Below, in pieces: positions 8,929 through 18,339 of a stretch of DNA of 64,000 bases. The DNA lies in NCBI RefSeq assembly GCF_000338275.1, contig NZ_ANMR01000035.1:62001-126000 (forward strand). The letters are read 5' to 3'. The translations under genes and the position numbers were made by a program. The notes under the pieces were generated by a model, which was not told where the DNA came from, did not search any database, and was given only the letters and a program-made list of their open reading frames with translations. Each line of letters opens with the position of its first letter. Position 1 is the stretch's first letter. The stretch is from Staphylococcus xylosus NJ (GTDB lineage: Bacteria > Bacillota > Bacilli > Staphylococcales > Staphylococcaceae).

Positions 8929-9366
8929 TATCACTCCTTTTGCTTCTTATATTTAATAAAGTATAGTAATTCTCACAAGATATCTCAATAACTTCTATTT
9001 ATAGTAGGCTTGTCATTTTGTGAAAAGTAAAATCAACTAATATTATATAATTTAAAAACAAAATTTTTACAAATAGCAGCGGAAGAGTTATTAATTTCAG
9101 CTAATATTTGTATTTAACATATTTTAATTAAATAATACTGTCAGTCTATTAACCATTAATCAAAATATTTAATTTAGCCAAATTTATAAATTGAATATTA
9201 TCCCTTTTTTGTTACAATGTAATAAGGAGAATTTTGTGCTTTTATTCAAAGTATAAACTGTTCTTATATTAAATAAAATGTGATGCATACTTTTTACGCG
9301 AACCACTATAACCTAACATTAATATAAATGAATAACTATAAAAATCAATTAGAGGAGAATAGTATT
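8929..9366. other. AT-rich intergenic region between divergent msrA and trhO
   Basis: About 440 bp of very AT-rich sequence. Apart from the ribosome binding sites of the flanking genes I see no gene, RNA structure or repeat that I can support. Confidence 0.5.
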
Positions 9367-10320
9367 ATGGATTACAGAGTATTATTGTATTATAATTATA
9401 CAACTATTGAAGACCCCGAAACTTTTGCCACAGAACATTTAGAATTTTGTAAAGAACTAGAGCTTAAAGGTCGTATTTTAGTATCGACAGAAGGCATTAA
9501 TGGTACAGTCTCAGGTACGATTGAAGCTACCGATAAATATATGGATGCATTAAAGTCTGATGAAAGATTTCAAGATATTACTTTTAAAGTTGATGAAGCA
9601 GAAGGACATGCTTTCAAGAAAATGCATGTTCGCCCAAGACAAGAAATCGTAGCTTTAGACCTTGAAGACGATGTAAATCCAAGAGAATTAACTGGTGATT
9701 ATTTATCTCCAAAAGAATTTAGAGAAGCATTACTAGACGACGATACAATCGTTATTGACGCGAGAAATGATTATGAATATGACCTTGGTCATTTCCGTGG
9801 TGCAGTTCGTCCTGATATTACCAGATTCAGAGATTTACCTGATTGGATTAAAGAAAACAAAGATCAATTTATGGATAAGAAAATTGTAACCTACTGTACT
9901 GGCGGTATTCGTTGCGAAAAATTCTCAGGTTATTTATTAAAAGAAGGCTTCGAAAATGTGAGCCAACTTGAAGGTGGCATAGCTACTTATGGTAAAGATC
10001 CAGAAACAAAAGGTGAATTTTGGGACGGTAAAATGTATGTTTTTGATGAACGTATCAGTGTAGAAGTGAACCATGTAGATAAGACAGTTGTAGGTAAAGA
10101 GTGGTTTGATGGTACGCCATGTGAACGTTATATCAACTGTAGCAATCCTGAGTGTAATAAACAAATTCTCGTGTCAGAAGAGAATGAAGCACGTTACTTA
10201 GGTGCTTGCTCTCATGAATGTGCAACTCATGAAAATAATCGTTACGTAAAAAAACATGATATTAGTGACGAAGAAAAAGCTAATCGCTTAGAAAATTTCA
10301 AAGAATTAGTAAATCAATAA
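9367..10320 (+). CDS. trhO: tRNA uridine(34) hydroxylase, rhodanese domain
   Basis: Member of the YceA/TrhO family, which hydroxylates U34 of certain tRNAs in an oxygen-dependent step on the way to 5-methoxyuridine. The 317-residue protein has an N-terminal acylphosphatase-like domain ([16 protein letters not shown]), a central rhodanese domain with its active cysteine in [13 protein letters not shown], and a C-terminal cysteine cluster ([13 protein letters not shown] ... CSHECATH) that may bind metal. I place the start at the ATG at 9367, behind AGAGGAG (9351-9357); 13 extra in-frame codons upstream have no such site. Confidence 0.92.
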   Translation: MDYRVLLYYNYTTIEDPETFATEHLEFCKELELKGRILVSTEGINGTVSGTIEATDKYMDALKSDERFQDITFKVDEAEGHAFKKMHVRPRQEIVALDLEDDVNPRELTGDYLSPKEFREALLDDDTIVIDARNDYEYDLGHFRGAVRPDITRFRDLPDWIKENKDQFMDKKIVTYCTGGIRCEKFSGYLLKEGFENVSQLEGGIATYGKDPETKGEFWDGKMYVFDERISVEVNHVDKTVVGKEWFDGTPCERYINCSNPECNKQILVSEENEARYLGACSHECATHENNRYVKKHDISDEEKANRLENFKELVNQ

Positions 10321-10410
10321 ACGTATTAAGCACATATTAAAATATCGATTGTACTGACAGACTAACTGTAAATGTATTTCAACTTAGTCGATATTTCTAA
10401 AATCATATTT

Positions 10411-10440
10411 AAAGCTGAGACATACAAATGTCTCAGCTTT
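10411..10440. terminator. Terminator after trhO
   Basis: Stem AAAGCTGAGACAT / ATGTCTCAGCTTT with a 4-base loop, followed by T-rich sequence. Confidence 0.85.
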
Positions 10441-10533
10441 TTTATTATAAATTAATTATCCCATCATTATTTCTTCAATCTATGTAAAACGGGTATATAA
10501 CATGTATTAAATTAAAAAACGGGAGATGAAGTC

Positions 10534-11427
10534 ATGACTCACCAAAAAATAGTGCCACATTTATGGTTTGATAACGAAGCAGAAAAAGCCTTTGACTTTT
10601 ATAAAAATATATTTCCAGAAACAAATCTTATTACAGAGGTCACGCTGAAAGGTACCCCTTCTGGAGAAACTAATCAGCTCGTTTTCGACATTTATGGATT
10701 CCGTTTTATGGCAATTAACGCTGGACCTTATTTTGTAAAGAATCCTTCAATTTCTTTTACAGTATTATTTAAACAATCTGAGACAGATTTATTAGAAAAT
10801 ATTTATCAAAAATTAATAGAAAATGGTAGAGCTATTATGCCTTTAGCTCAATATGATTTTAGTGAAAAATATGGTTGGGTTCAGGACCAATTTGATGTTT
10901 CTTGGCAATTACTCGTTACTGGTCAAGAATTTGAACATCGTATAACACCCTCAATCATGTTTATGAACGAAAATAGCGGACGCGCTGAAGAAGCAATGAC
11001 TTTTTACACCAATGTATTTAAGCAAAGCGAACAAGGGGATAAATTTTATTATCCAAAGGGGTTAGAACCTAATAGTACATCTCAATTAGCATATGCAACA
11101 TTCAAACTCGAAGATCAATGGTTCACTTGCATGGATAGCGCATATAAATATGACTTTCAATTCAATGAAGGCATCTCTCTGCTAATCACTGTAGAAGACC
11201 AAGCAGAGATTGATGCTTATTGGGATAAACTTTCTGCCGTTCCCGAAGCTGAACAATGTGGATGGGTTAAAGATAAATTTGGGCTTTCATGGCAAATTGC
11301 GCCTAAACAAATGGATGAAATGATTAGTAAAGGAACACCTGAACAAATCAAACGTGTTACAGAAGCGTTTTTAAAAATGAAGAAGTTCGATATTGCAACA
11401 TTAGAACAAGCCTTTCACAACGAATGA
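10534..11427 (+). CDS. Two-domain VOC (PhnB/YdeQ-like) family protein
   Basis: A 297-residue protein built from two tandem vicinal-oxygen-chelate units, each starting with a PhnB-like pattern: IVPHLWFDNEAEKAFDFYKN at the N-terminus and ITPSIMFMNENSGRAEEAM from about residue 140. Each half ends with a matching GWVQDQFDVSWQLL or GWVKDKFGLSWQIA segment, showing an internal duplication. Proteins of this kind are often annotated as 3-demethylubiquinone methyltransferases, but that activity is not supported. The true substrate is unknown. AACGGGAG precedes the ATG, and a terminator follows. Confidence 0.8.
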   Translation: MTHQKIVPHLWFDNEAEKAFDFYKNIFPETNLITEVTLKGTPSGETNQLVFDIYGFRFMAINAGPYFVKNPSISFTVLFKQSETDLLENIYQKLIENGRAIMPLAQYDFSEKYGWVQDQFDVSWQLLVTGQEFEHRITPSIMFMNENSGRAEEAMTFYTNVFKQSEQGDKFYYPKGLEPNSTSQLAYATFKLEDQWFTCMDSAYKYDFQFNEGISLLITVEDQAEIDAYWDKLSAVPEAEQCGWVKDKFGLSWQIAPKQMDEMISKGTPEQIKRVTEAFLKMKKFDIATLEQAFHNE

Positions 11428-11448
11428 TGATAAGGTACTATTCAAAAA

Positions 11449-11476
11449 TAGAGGTCGGTTACTTAACCAACCTCTA
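11449..11476. terminator. Bidirectional terminator
   Basis: Stem TAGAGGT / ACCTCTA, extended by GGTT / AACC, between the convergent VOC and reductase genes; A-rich on one side and T-rich on the other. Confidence 0.75.
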
Positions 11477-11490
11477 CTTTCTGTTACTCT

Positions 11491-12063
11491 TTATTTTTTT
11501 TGATAAATAAGTCCTAGCGCACCCGATTCAAATGTTTTGCTATCAATTAATTTCAAATCTACTTGTTTGTGTATATTTTGAAATAATGGTAATCCTTTAC
11601 CAATCAGTGTAGGTGAAACAGTAATTTTATATTCATCCACTACATCTAATTGCATCAAATAATGTGCGAACCGAGGGCTTCCCAATACTACAATATCTTT
11701 ACCTTCTTGTTGCTTCATATGAATGATTTCATCTTTAACATTCTTTTTAACTAATCGTGAGTTATGCCAATCGACATTATTCAAAGCTTTTGAAAATACG
11801 ACTTTTTCAACATTTTCAATCCATTTCGCGTGGTTAAGTTCATGTTTAGAAGCATTTTCATTTGATGGTACTGTTGGCCAATAATCATGCATCATTTCAT
11901 ATGTTTTTCGTCCCCAAACAATTGTGTCTGCAGTTTGCAACACTTCATTAGCAAAATCTTCCAATTCATGATTGTAAGCAATCCATCCAATATCCATGGC
12001 ACCTTGAGAACCTTCAACAAAACCGTCCAAAGAACTGTGCAAGAACACTACAAGTTTTCTCAT
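11491..12063 (-). CDS. Dihydrofolate-reductase-like (RibD C-terminal domain) protein
   Basis: A 190-residue protein of the DHFR/RibD-C fold. The start KLVVFLHSSLDGFVEG, the WGRKTYEMMHDYWP segment and the late GSPRFAHYLMQLDVVDEYKITV block are typical of the YwjB/YyaP group. NADPH-dependent reduction is the family chemistry; the substrate is unknown and it is not the housekeeping FolA. It stands alone between a bidirectional terminator and an AT-rich gap. Confidence 0.8.
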   Translation of the reverse strand: MRKLVVFLHSSLDGFVEGSQGAMDIGWIAYNHELEDFANEVLQTADTIVWGRKTYEMMHDYWPTVPSNENASKHELNHAKWIENVEKVVFSKALNNVDWHNSRLVKKNVKDEIIHMKQQEGKDIVVLGSPRFAHYLMQLDVVDEYKITVSPTLIGKGLPLFQNIHKQVDLKLIDSKTFESGALGLIYQKK

Positions 12064-12201
12064 ACTAATTACCCCAATCTATATTCCACAAATTTGTTTA
12101 TCCTTTAAAATTTTCATTAAAACTACAAGTTGTATTATTTTATGTATACCCATATTTATATCGATAATTTATTGAGTTTAAAGAAATTGTCAAAATAAAA
12201 A

Positions 12202-12238
12202 ATAACGGCTGAGACATATATATGCCCCAACCGTTATC
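12202..12238. terminator. Terminator after the first sceD-like gene
   Basis: Imperfect stem from ATAACGGTTGGGGCAT and ATGTCTCAGCCGTTAT (minus-strand reading) just past the stop codon. Confidence 0.7.
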
Positions 12239-12281
12239 TTATTATTAAAGTTTATAATATTTTTGATACTGAATATCTATA

Positions 12282-13004
12282 TTATGCAGTTACCCATTGT
12301 GAAGGGCCAACTTCATCATATAATTTTTGTGCTGCAGCGTCTTGTACATCTTCTGGTGCATTACCAGCTGGTTGACCTTGATATTCAGCTGGTGCTACTG
12401 AATCCCATGTGCTTTGTAAGAATTGGAACTTACCTGAAGCTCCTGATGATGGGTTTGTAGCATGAATATCGCCGCCAGATTCACGTTGTGCAATTTGTTG
12501 TAAGTGTGCGTTCACACCTGATGAACCTTCTGAAGCTTCATTTGAGCTTGATTCGTTTGAGCTAGCTGAAGATTGTGTAGTTGTTTCTTGTTGTGGTTGT
12601 TGAGCTGACTCTTGTTGTGGTTGTTGATTTGATTGTTGTGCTTGTTCAGATTGTTCACTTGAAGCTTGTTCAGTTTGTGTTGCTTGTCCGCTTTGTTGTC
12701 CACTGTTATCTGTATTTTGTGCTGATGAGCTAGTAGAACCTTCTCCTGATCCTTCACCATAGCTCCAGCTAAAGTTTTCACCATCTGAAGTAAAGTTGTA
12801 GTTTACTCCGTCTTGATTAAAGTTATAGTTATATGAACCGTCCTGTAATGCTGATTCATTTAATTGTTCTGGATTATTTTGAGCTTGTTGTGCTAAATTT
12901 GCTTGATCAATATTTTGTTCTGATGCATCCGCTGAATTTCCTGTTGCTAATCCTGTAACACCTAATCCTACTGCTAATGTTGATGCAATTACTGTTTTTT
13001 TCAT
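12282..13004 (-). CDS. sceD: SceD/IsaA-type secreted lytic transglycosylase, copy 1
   Basis: A 240-residue secreted cell-wall enzyme. A signal peptide with a hydrophobic stretch ([18 protein letters not shown]) and an ADA-S type cleavage site is followed by a short N-terminal region with aromatic repeats, a glutamine- and serine-rich linker (about residues 95-165), and a C-terminal transglycosylase-like domain with the catalytic-type glutamate in [14 protein letters not shown]. It is expected to cut peptidoglycan glycan strands and aid cell separation. A close paralogue lies directly upstream (13618-14322); the last ~77 residues differ at only a few positions. TAGGAGG gives a strong ribosome binding site. 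A WalR box at 13271-13287 suggests WalKR control. Confidence 0.92.
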   Translation of the reverse strand: MKKTVIASTLAVGLGVTGLATGNSADASEQNIDQANLAQQAQNNPEQLNESALQDGSYNYNFNQDGVNYNFTSDGENFSWSYGEGSGEGSTSSSAQNTDNSGQQSGQATQTEQASSEQSEQAQQSNQQPQQESAQQPQQETTTQSSASSNESSSNEASEGSSGVNAHLQQIAQRESGGDIHATNPSSGASGKFQFLQSTWDSVAPAEYQGQPAGNAPEDVQDAAAQKLYDEVGPSQWVTA

Positions 13005-13270
13005 TATTAATAATCCTCCTAAGAGATAATTTCCATATTTTAGATTTAAAAATTAGATTGCAATTCCAACAAATTGAAATGTTTACTTTTTACAACTAAT
13101 TTGTAATTACTACTATAACACCCACAAAAAGCTCGTAGGTTACAGCCAAGTTAAAAAAACAATTGATTTTTTACATCGTCATTACGTTAAAAAGTATGAT
13201 AACTATAGTTATACTAGTGGTGAAAAACTTTCATGGAGGCACCAAGGTGTATAAATACACTTCGGTATTG

Positions 13271-13287
13271 TGTAATACAGTTGTAAT
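13271..13287 (+). promoter_or_regulatory. WalR (YycF) binding box, copy 1
   Basis: TGTAAT-ACAGT-TGTAAT matches the WalR consensus TGTWAH-N5-TGTWAH exactly. It lies 267 bp before the start of the first sceD-like gene and is followed by TAGTGTGAAAA. Confidence 0.7.
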
Positions 13288-13545
13288 TAGTGTGAAAATT
13301 AAACATATATAAGTTTTATTTTCCATAGATTTAAGGTAAAGCAACTTGGAATATAATTATGGATAGAACATTTCATTATACCTAATTATAAAACTCATTT
13401 ATACATTAATTTTTTTATGATTTTTACTATATTTAAAAAATAACAAACCATAAAATAATCTCTTTCTGTATGTTGAAAATTAAATCATTCATTAATATTC
13501 AAATAAAAGTTATCAATAGCAATTCATTAACTAAACATAAAAAAA

Positions 13546-13581
13546 TAAGAGGTCAGAACATTTATTAATGTCTAACCTCTT
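13546..13581. terminator. Terminator after the second sceD-like gene
   Basis: Stem AAGAGGT..GA / TC..ACCTCTT with an AT-rich loop, flanked by A and T runs. Confidence 0.75.
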
Positions 13582-13617
13582 AAAATTTATATAGTTAAAA
13601 TTTGAATTTCAATTATA

Positions 13618-14322
13618 TTATGCAGTAACCCATTGTGAAGGGCCAACTTCATCATATAATTTTTGAGCTGCAGCGTCTTGTACTGCTTCTGGTGCATTAG
13701 CAGCTGGTTGACCTTGATATTCAGCTGGTGCTACTGAATCCCATGTACTTTGTAAGAATTGGAACTTACCTGAAGCACCTGATGATGGGTTTGTAGCATG
13801 AATATCGCCGCCTGATTCACGTTGCGCGATTTGTTGTAAGTGTGCGTTCACGCCTGATGAACCTTTTGAAGCTTCACTTGAACTTGATTCATTTGAAGTA
13901 GTTGAAGCTTGTGTAGTTGTTTCTTGTTGTGGTTGTTGAGTTTGTTCAGTTTGTGGAGCTGCTTGTTGAGCTGGTTGCTCAGTTGATGCTTGCTCTGTTT
14001 GTTGTGGTTGTGCTTGCTCTGTTTGTGCTGGTTGTTCAGTTTGCGCTGGTTGCTCTGCTGAAGCATTACCTTGTCCGTAGCTCCAAGTCCAATATTGGCC
14101 ATCTGATTGGAAGCTATAGTTTAAATTATTATGGTTAAAGTTAATGTTATAAGCACCTTCTTGTACTGGCGCTTCGTTTAATGATTCTGGATTAGTTTGC
14201 GCTTGTTGAGCTAATTGTGCTTTATCTACACCTTGCTCTGAAGCGTCTGCTGAATTTCCTGCTGCGAAACCTGTTACACCTAATCCTACTGCTAATGTTG
14301 ATGCTACTACTGTTTTTTTCAT
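13618..14322 (-). CDS. sceD: SceD/IsaA-type secreted lytic transglycosylase, copy 2
   Basis: A 234-residue paralogue of the neighbouring gene with the same plan: signal peptide, aromatic-repeat segment ([14 protein letters not shown]), low-complexity linker and C-terminal RESGGD domain. The linker is different in detail, here made of repeats around PAQTEQ and QQTEQA (roughly residues 92-135), so linkers have diverged by repeat slippage while the catalytic domain stayed almost identical. TGGGAGG precedes the ATG. A WalR box lies 272 bp upstream at the same relative place as in copy 1. The pair looks like a local tandem duplication; which one corresponds to the single S. aureus SceD cannot be decided here. 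Confidence 0.92.
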   Translation of the reverse strand: MKKTVVASTLAVGLGVTGFAAGNSADASEQGVDKAQLAQQAQTNPESLNEAPVQEGAYNINFNHNNLNYSFQSDGQYWTWSYGQGNASAEQPAQTEQPAQTEQAQPQQTEQASTEQPAQQAAPQTEQTQQPQQETTTQASTTSNESSSSEASKGSSGVNAHLQQIAQRESGGDIHATNPSSGASGKFQFLQSTWDSVAPAEYQGQPAANAPEAVQDAAAQKLYDEVGPSQWVTA

Positions 14323-14670
14323 TATTAATAATCCTCCCAGAAGATAATTTTCGTTTTTATTTTAAAATTGTTATTGAATTTCAATTATCTAAAACACAAA
14401 GATAATTTACTGCTTCAATTAATTCACAAATAGTACTATAACATCCATAAAACTCTTGTAGGTTACAATGAAATTAAAATAAGCGACGTCTTTTTTACAT
14501 CCTAATTACATACAATCTAGTTATTTTTATCACAAAACCCTTTTTTAAAACTGTCATGAAAGTCTATATAGTTTATCTATCAATTCATATCTTTGTAATA
14601 TTAATGTAATTAGTGCGAAAACTTTGTTCTTTTTCTACTAAATATTGATTTAAATTTAAACAAACGTAAT
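14323..14670. other. Upstream region of sceD copy 2
   Basis: About 350 bp without a gene. It contains the conserved promoter block shared with copy 1 (14433-14475) and the WalR box at 14594-14610. Confidence 0.55.
14594..14610 (+). promoter_or_regulatory. WalR (YycF) binding box, copy 2
   Basis: TGTAAT-ATTAA-TGTAAT fits TGTWAH-N5-TGTWAH exactly. It is followed by TAGTGCGAAAA, almost the same flank as copy 1. Confidence 0.7.
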
Positions 14671-14711
14671 AAAAGGTACATTGTTTAGATTGTCCAAACA
14701 GCATACCTTTT
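14671..14711. terminator. Terminator after saeS
   Basis: Stem AAAAGGTA / TACCTTTT, extended inside by TGTTT / AAACA, just beyond the reconstructed end of saeS. Confidence 0.75.
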
Positions 14712-14737
14712 CACAATAATCATATGAATCAAACCGT

Positions 14738-15765
14738 TTAATTTCTCGGGAAATACACTGTCATCGTCGTACCTTCTCCAAACGTGCTATCAACAGAAAT
14801 TTCACACCTATTTGTTTAGCTAGTGTCGACGCAATATATAATCCTAACCCAGATCCACCAGTTTCTTTATTTCTAGAGTTATCTACTCTATAAGTTCTAT
14901 CAAAAATATATCTTAAATGTACTTCTTTTATACCTATGCCTCCATCTTTTACTGAAATTCCTAACATATTACGTTCATCTTCAAAGACTGTAATTGTCAC
15001 TACTTTATCAGCATCTGAAAATTTTAATGCATTATCTATAAAATTCGTAACAATTCGTTCTAATGCGATCTTATCTTGATAGAAAGGCTTTATATTAAGT
15101 GGAATATTAACTTCTAATTGTCTCTTGTCCTTTTTCAAACATTGTTGATATGATTCTAAAATAGGCATCAATAATTGATCAATATTTATTCGCGTATCGG
15201 AACGTTTATTGTTTACAGACATGACATCTGTTAAATCATCAAACATTTGATTTAAACGGTCTGCTTGTCTAATAAGCACTTGATAAGCATCTTGCTTAGC
15301 TAATTCAGTATAAATCATGCCATCATTAAGCCCTTCTGAATATGACTTAATACTAGCTAACGGTGTTTTTAAGTCATGCGCTAAATTCTGAACCATATAT
15401 AATTTTTCATCTTGTTCTGCTTTAATTTGATTCATTTGGTTATCGATTCTTATAGTCATTTGGTTAAAGGCATCACTTAATTCTTTTAATTCTTTCGGTG
15501 ATTGGATATTTAAATCTTCTACTTTATAATTCCCTTTAGCAATTTGGTCAGTGCGATCATTTAATCTCTCAATTTTATGAATCGTTGGAACAGAGAAAAA
15601 TATCGCGATAGCCATTGTCATCATGCTTGATACAAAAGAACAAAGTGTAAGTAATATAGTTTGATGAACATCGAACCACATTAATTTGTATAATATAAAA
15701 ACTAAAAGTGTCGTTATAAATAATGACCCCATAAATGAATAAATTAATTGCTTACGAATTGTCAT
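14738..15765 (-). pseudogene. saeS: SaeS sensor histidine kinase with a C-terminal frameshift
   Basis: Intramembrane sensor kinase of the Sae system. Two N-terminal membrane helices (about residues 7-30 and 36-58) are joined by a very short outer loop, as in SaeS; then come a HAMP region, the H-box NLAHDLKTPLASI, the N-box IVTNFIDNALKF, and the G1 (VKDGGIGI) and G2 (GGSGLGLYIA) boxes. As read, translation stops at 14761 after 334 residues with an unrelated tail (FLLIARLEKVRR). One extra base at the T-run 14800-14802 (an A-run in the gene) restores GVKISVDSTFGEGTTMTVYFP and a stop at 14738, giving 342 residues, close to the 351 of S. aureus SaeS. Only the last strand and helix of the ATPase domain are affected, so partial function is possible; a sequencing error is also possible. 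Confidence 0.85.
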
Positions 15766-16449
15766 TTAAACACCTCTTTGAAACTTATAACCAAGTCCCC
15801 AAACTGTCGAAATTGTATATTCATTAAAATGATTACTTTCCAATTTCTCTCTAATACGATGAACGTGAACATTAAGTGAATTGACATCTTCGTAAAATTC
15901 ATAACCCCAAACTTCTTCTATTAATGAAGTTTTTGAAATAGCTTCATCTTCATGCGTCACAAAATACCAAAGTAACTCAAACTCTTTAATACGAAATGGT
16001 ACAGCTTCACCGTTAATTTCTACTATTTTAGTAATATTATTCAATTTAAGATTACCACAACTGATAACTTCATGTTTTTTAGGTTTCTTTGCTACTCTAT
16101 CCAACAAATTTTTCGCTCGTATCACTAGTTCTCTTGGGCTAAACGGTTTTTTTACATAATCATCTGCGCCTAACATTAGCCCAAAAATTGTGTCTGATTC
16201 ACTTGTTTTAGCCGTTAAATAAATGTATGGAATATCTAATTGCTGTGCTTTCATTTCTTTGACCACATCATAACCATCTACTTCAGGCATCATGATGTCT
16301 AACACCATTAAATCTATAGATTTATCTAAGAATCCAAGTGCTTCTTTACCATTTTCGGCAAGGGTTACTTGATAACCCTCAAATTCAAAATAGGTTTTAC
16401 AGATTTCTCTAATATCTTTTTCATCATCCGCTATAAGTATGTGGGGCAT
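15766..16449 (-). CDS. saeR: SaeR response regulator
   Basis: OmpR-type response regulator of 227 residues. The receiver domain has the acidic pocket (LIADDEKDI), phospho-acceptor aspartate in [14 protein letters not shown] and the lysine in [11 protein letters not shown]. The winged helix has [12 protein letters not shown] and [17 protein letters not shown] residues (here [13 protein letters not shown]), closely following SaeR of S. aureus (228 residues). I chose the third of three close ATGs (16449) because AAGGA is 9 bases before it. The start lies inside the end of saeQ, and the stop abuts saeS, so the operon is translationally coupled. In S. aureus, SaeR binds GTTAA-N6-GTTAA repeats. Confidence 0.95.
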   Translation of the reverse strand: MPHILIADDEKDIREICKTYFEFEGYQVTLAENGKEALGFLDKSIDLMVLDIMMPEVDGYDVVKEMKAQQLDIPYIYLTAKTSESDTIFGLMLGADDYVKKPFSPRELVIRAKNLLDRVAKKPKKHEVISCGNLKLNNITKIVEINGEAVPFRIKEFELLWYFVTHEDEAISKTSLIEEVWGYEFYEDVNSLNVHVHRIREKLESNHFNEYTISTVWGLGYKFQRGV

Positions 16450-16879
16450 TTTCATCATTCCTTAATTGTTTTCTTTTTATAAAATGATTTAAGCTTATTG
16501 AATTTATTATCTCTTTATTCATTAATATAATTATAAAGAAAAACAATTGAATTGGGTATGTGAAAATCATATCTGCAAGAATGTAATTTAACATTATAAA
16601 AACACCAAAAAAGCTTGCTGTATAAGAAAGCACACCAAGAATCAAACTAAGTCCTATAGCAATTTCTCCAAGTTGCACCATCCATTTAAATATTTCTAGA
16701 TGATTCGCCACAACTGCTTCAAAGAAAAATTTAAACCAAGCTGGGGAATCCTGGTTTTCTTTAATTACTGATACTAAACCATCTATCGCAAAACCACCTG
16801 TTATTTTTTCATAGCCTTGAAATAGCATATAAAAACCAGCTCCTAATCGAATAATCAGCAATATAATTTTCGATATCAT
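16424..16879 (-). CDS. saeQ: SaeQ, DoxX-family membrane protein
   Basis: A 151-residue protein with about four membrane helices, starting [25 protein letters not shown], a DoxX-like pattern. S. aureus SaeQ has 157 residues and the same place between saeP and saeR. With SaeP it forms a complex that stimulates the phosphatase activity of SaeS and so helps switch the system off. The gene overlaps saeR by 26 bp. Confidence 0.9.
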   Translation of the reverse strand: MISKIILLIIRLGAGFYMLFQGYEKITGGFAIDGLVSVIKENQDSPAWFKFFFEAVVANHLEIFKWMVQLGEIAIGLSLILGVLSYTASFFGVFIMLNYILADMIFTYPIQLFFFIIILMNKEIINSISLNHFIKRKQLRNDENAPHTYSG

Positions 16880-16960
16880 CTCATTAATCCACTCCTTGAT
16901 AATATAGTGTGGATTGACCTAACCTATAATCTAGAAGCCAATCCACGTGCTAATTGGTTA

Positions 16961-17404
16961 TTATTTTAGTTCTGCTGAACCAAAGATTACATGAGCTTTG
17001 TCGCAGTAGATTGTTACGGTGTTATATTCATCGGTATTTATGCCTTTCAAATCAAACGTTTGCTCTGATTTATCATAATCAACTTTATCTATTTTCTTTC
17101 CTTTTTTAATATTGCCATCTTTAGTGAGATATACATGTAAATCTGGACCTTTAGATGATTTAAAATCTTTTAACATCAATTTATTATCATGAATCATCGC
17201 CTTACCTTCTACTTTTTCTTTATTTTCTCCTTTAAACATACCTTCTTTCATACTTTTACTTTCACTCATGTCTTTGTTATCCATTTTTGACTCGGATTTT
17301 GTTTCTTCTTTCATATCTTCTTTCTTACTGTCCATATTATTACATGCTCCTAGTAATAATGATGTCGCTACCGTGCCTGAAACAAATAATGTTTTTATGT
17401 TCAT
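16961..17404 (-). CDS. saeP: SaeP lipoprotein, auxiliary to SaeRS
   Basis: A 147-residue lipoprotein. The N-terminus has a signal peptide with lipobox LLLGAC (lipidated cysteine at about residue 21), then a lysine- and glutamate-rich spacer with SKSMKE/DMKEE-type repeats, and a DM13-like C-terminal domain (GPDLHVYLTKDG ... VTIYCDKAHVIFGSAEL). Length and order match S. aureus SaeP (146 residues), which acts outside the membrane with SaeQ to damp SaeS. It is the first gene of the operon; two SaeR-like boxes lie about 70-105 bp upstream, pointing to autoregulation. Confidence 0.92.
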   Translation of the reverse strand: MNIKTLFVSGTVATSLLLGACNNMDSKKEDMKEETKSESKMDNKDMSESKSMKEGMFKGENKEKVEGKAMIHDNKLMLKDFKSSKGPDLHVYLTKDGNIKKGKKIDKVDYDKSEQTFDLKGINTDEYNTVTIYCDKAHVIFGSAELK

Positions 17405-17472
17405 AATATATACCTACTTTCAATTTATTTTTTTCATATTTTTATAATACGGCGGAAATAAAACATTTAACA

Positions 17473-17509
17473 TTAACTAATTATTAATGTTTCTTAACTC
17501 AGTCTTAAA
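17473..17509 (-). promoter_or_regulatory. Tandem SaeR-like boxes upstream of saeP
   Basis: On the minus strand TTTAA-GACTGA-GTTAA (17494-17509) and ATTAA-TAATTA-GTTAA (17473-17488) each match the SaeR consensus GTTAA-N6-GTTAA with one base off. They are 21 bp apart, two helical turns. S. aureus has a double SaeR site at the same promoter. Confidence 0.65.
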
Positions 17510-17620
17510 TATAGCGAAAATTTCAATTAAGATTTAAATAACATCATAAACATCTATAGTTCTAATCAATTAAGTAACAACTACTTATCTAATCGTGTTT
17601 AAACAAATGCACACAAAAAA

Positions 17621-17656
17621 GCTACGGAATCAACTTAGTTAATTGATTCCGTAGCG
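17621..17656. terminator. Strong hairpin terminator
   Basis: Perfect stem GCTACGGAATCAA / TTGATTCCGTAGC with A and T runs outside. It probably serves the DinB-like gene to its right (17738-18247, read leftward). Confidence 0.8.
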
Positions 17657-17737
17657 CTTTTTCGTGCTAAATGTAACAATATATATACTAGTTAATAATT
17701 AATCCACCGATGATTAGCCTGAAATTGAAAGTGATAC

Positions 17738-18247
17738 TTATCTTGATAATGCAATTTCAATATGTGCTAAATGATGGTTTTCATGCCATGCCAATTTAGC
17801 TAATTTTGTAGCAACTGTGATTTCGCCATTATCTTTAAGCGTGAATTTACGTTCTAATTGATCTTTATCAATATGATTCCCTAATGCTACAATGCGAGCA
17901 TTAATCCCATCTAATATTTGCAGAGAATATTAGATGGGAGCTAAACTATCTTCTAATTCTACCCATTCCTCTTGATTGAATGGTGGGACGATTGGATTAT
18001 TATCTGTTAATGCTAATTTCAATCTTTGATACATATTGAGTTGTGAGTCCGCAATATGGTGGACTAATTGACGTACATTCCAACTTCCATCACGATACGT
18101 TTTATTTAATTCTTCTTCTGTGATATTTCCAACTACATCTCTTAAACGCCGTGTATAATTGTCGATTTCTGCTAGCCATTTTTGAACGTCATCTAATGTT
18201 ACATTTTCAGGTATGTCTAATTTACCGATTGGAAATCTTACATCCAT
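17738..18247 (-). pseudogene. DinB/YfiT (BstA)-family metal-dependent hydrolase, interrupted by a nonsense codon
   Basis: The reading frame from 18247 stops at a TAA at 17930-17932 after 105 residues (ends EDSLAPI). The same frame then continues for 63 more codons (YSLQILDGINARIVALG ... WHENHHLAHIEIALSR) to a stop at 17738, giving the ~169 residues normal for YfiT-type four-helix DinB proteins. The TAA stands where family members have a glutamate-like codon, so GAA to TAA is the simplest event. The metal site needs histidines from helix 2 (VHHIADSQ) and from WHENHHLAHI; the latter are lost in the short product. Related proteins act as bacillithiol or other thiol transferases. No frameshift is needed to rebuild it. 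Confidence 0.85.
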
Positions 18248-18339
18248 ATTAAATCACCTAATCATTAGTTATTTTTCTTCCGCTTATGACTGTTATATAT
18301 TGTCGATCCTCAATAATTGTGTTGCCGAATCTCATAAAT

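Larger units (their letters stand above)
13005..13617. other. Intergenic region between the two sceD-like genes
   Basis: About 610 bp without a supported gene. It holds the leader of copy 1, a WalR box at 13271-13287 and the terminator of copy 2 at 13546-13581. A block around 13110-13160 (ACTATAACACCCA ... GTAGGTTACA) is also found upstream of copy 2 around 14433-14475, so the promoter regions were duplicated along with the genes. Confidence 0.6.

Noticed and set aside
12512..12784. 90-codon frame rich in Asn, Gln and Lys inside the first sceD-like gene
   Set aside because: Out-of-frame reading of the CAA-rich linker of the real gene; the matching frame in copy 2 has the same cause.
17473..17509. 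Reading the TTAAC repeats as an AgrA site
   Set aside because: The 5-6-5 spacing fits SaeR and the site is at the sae promoter; AgrA repeats need a longer spacing.
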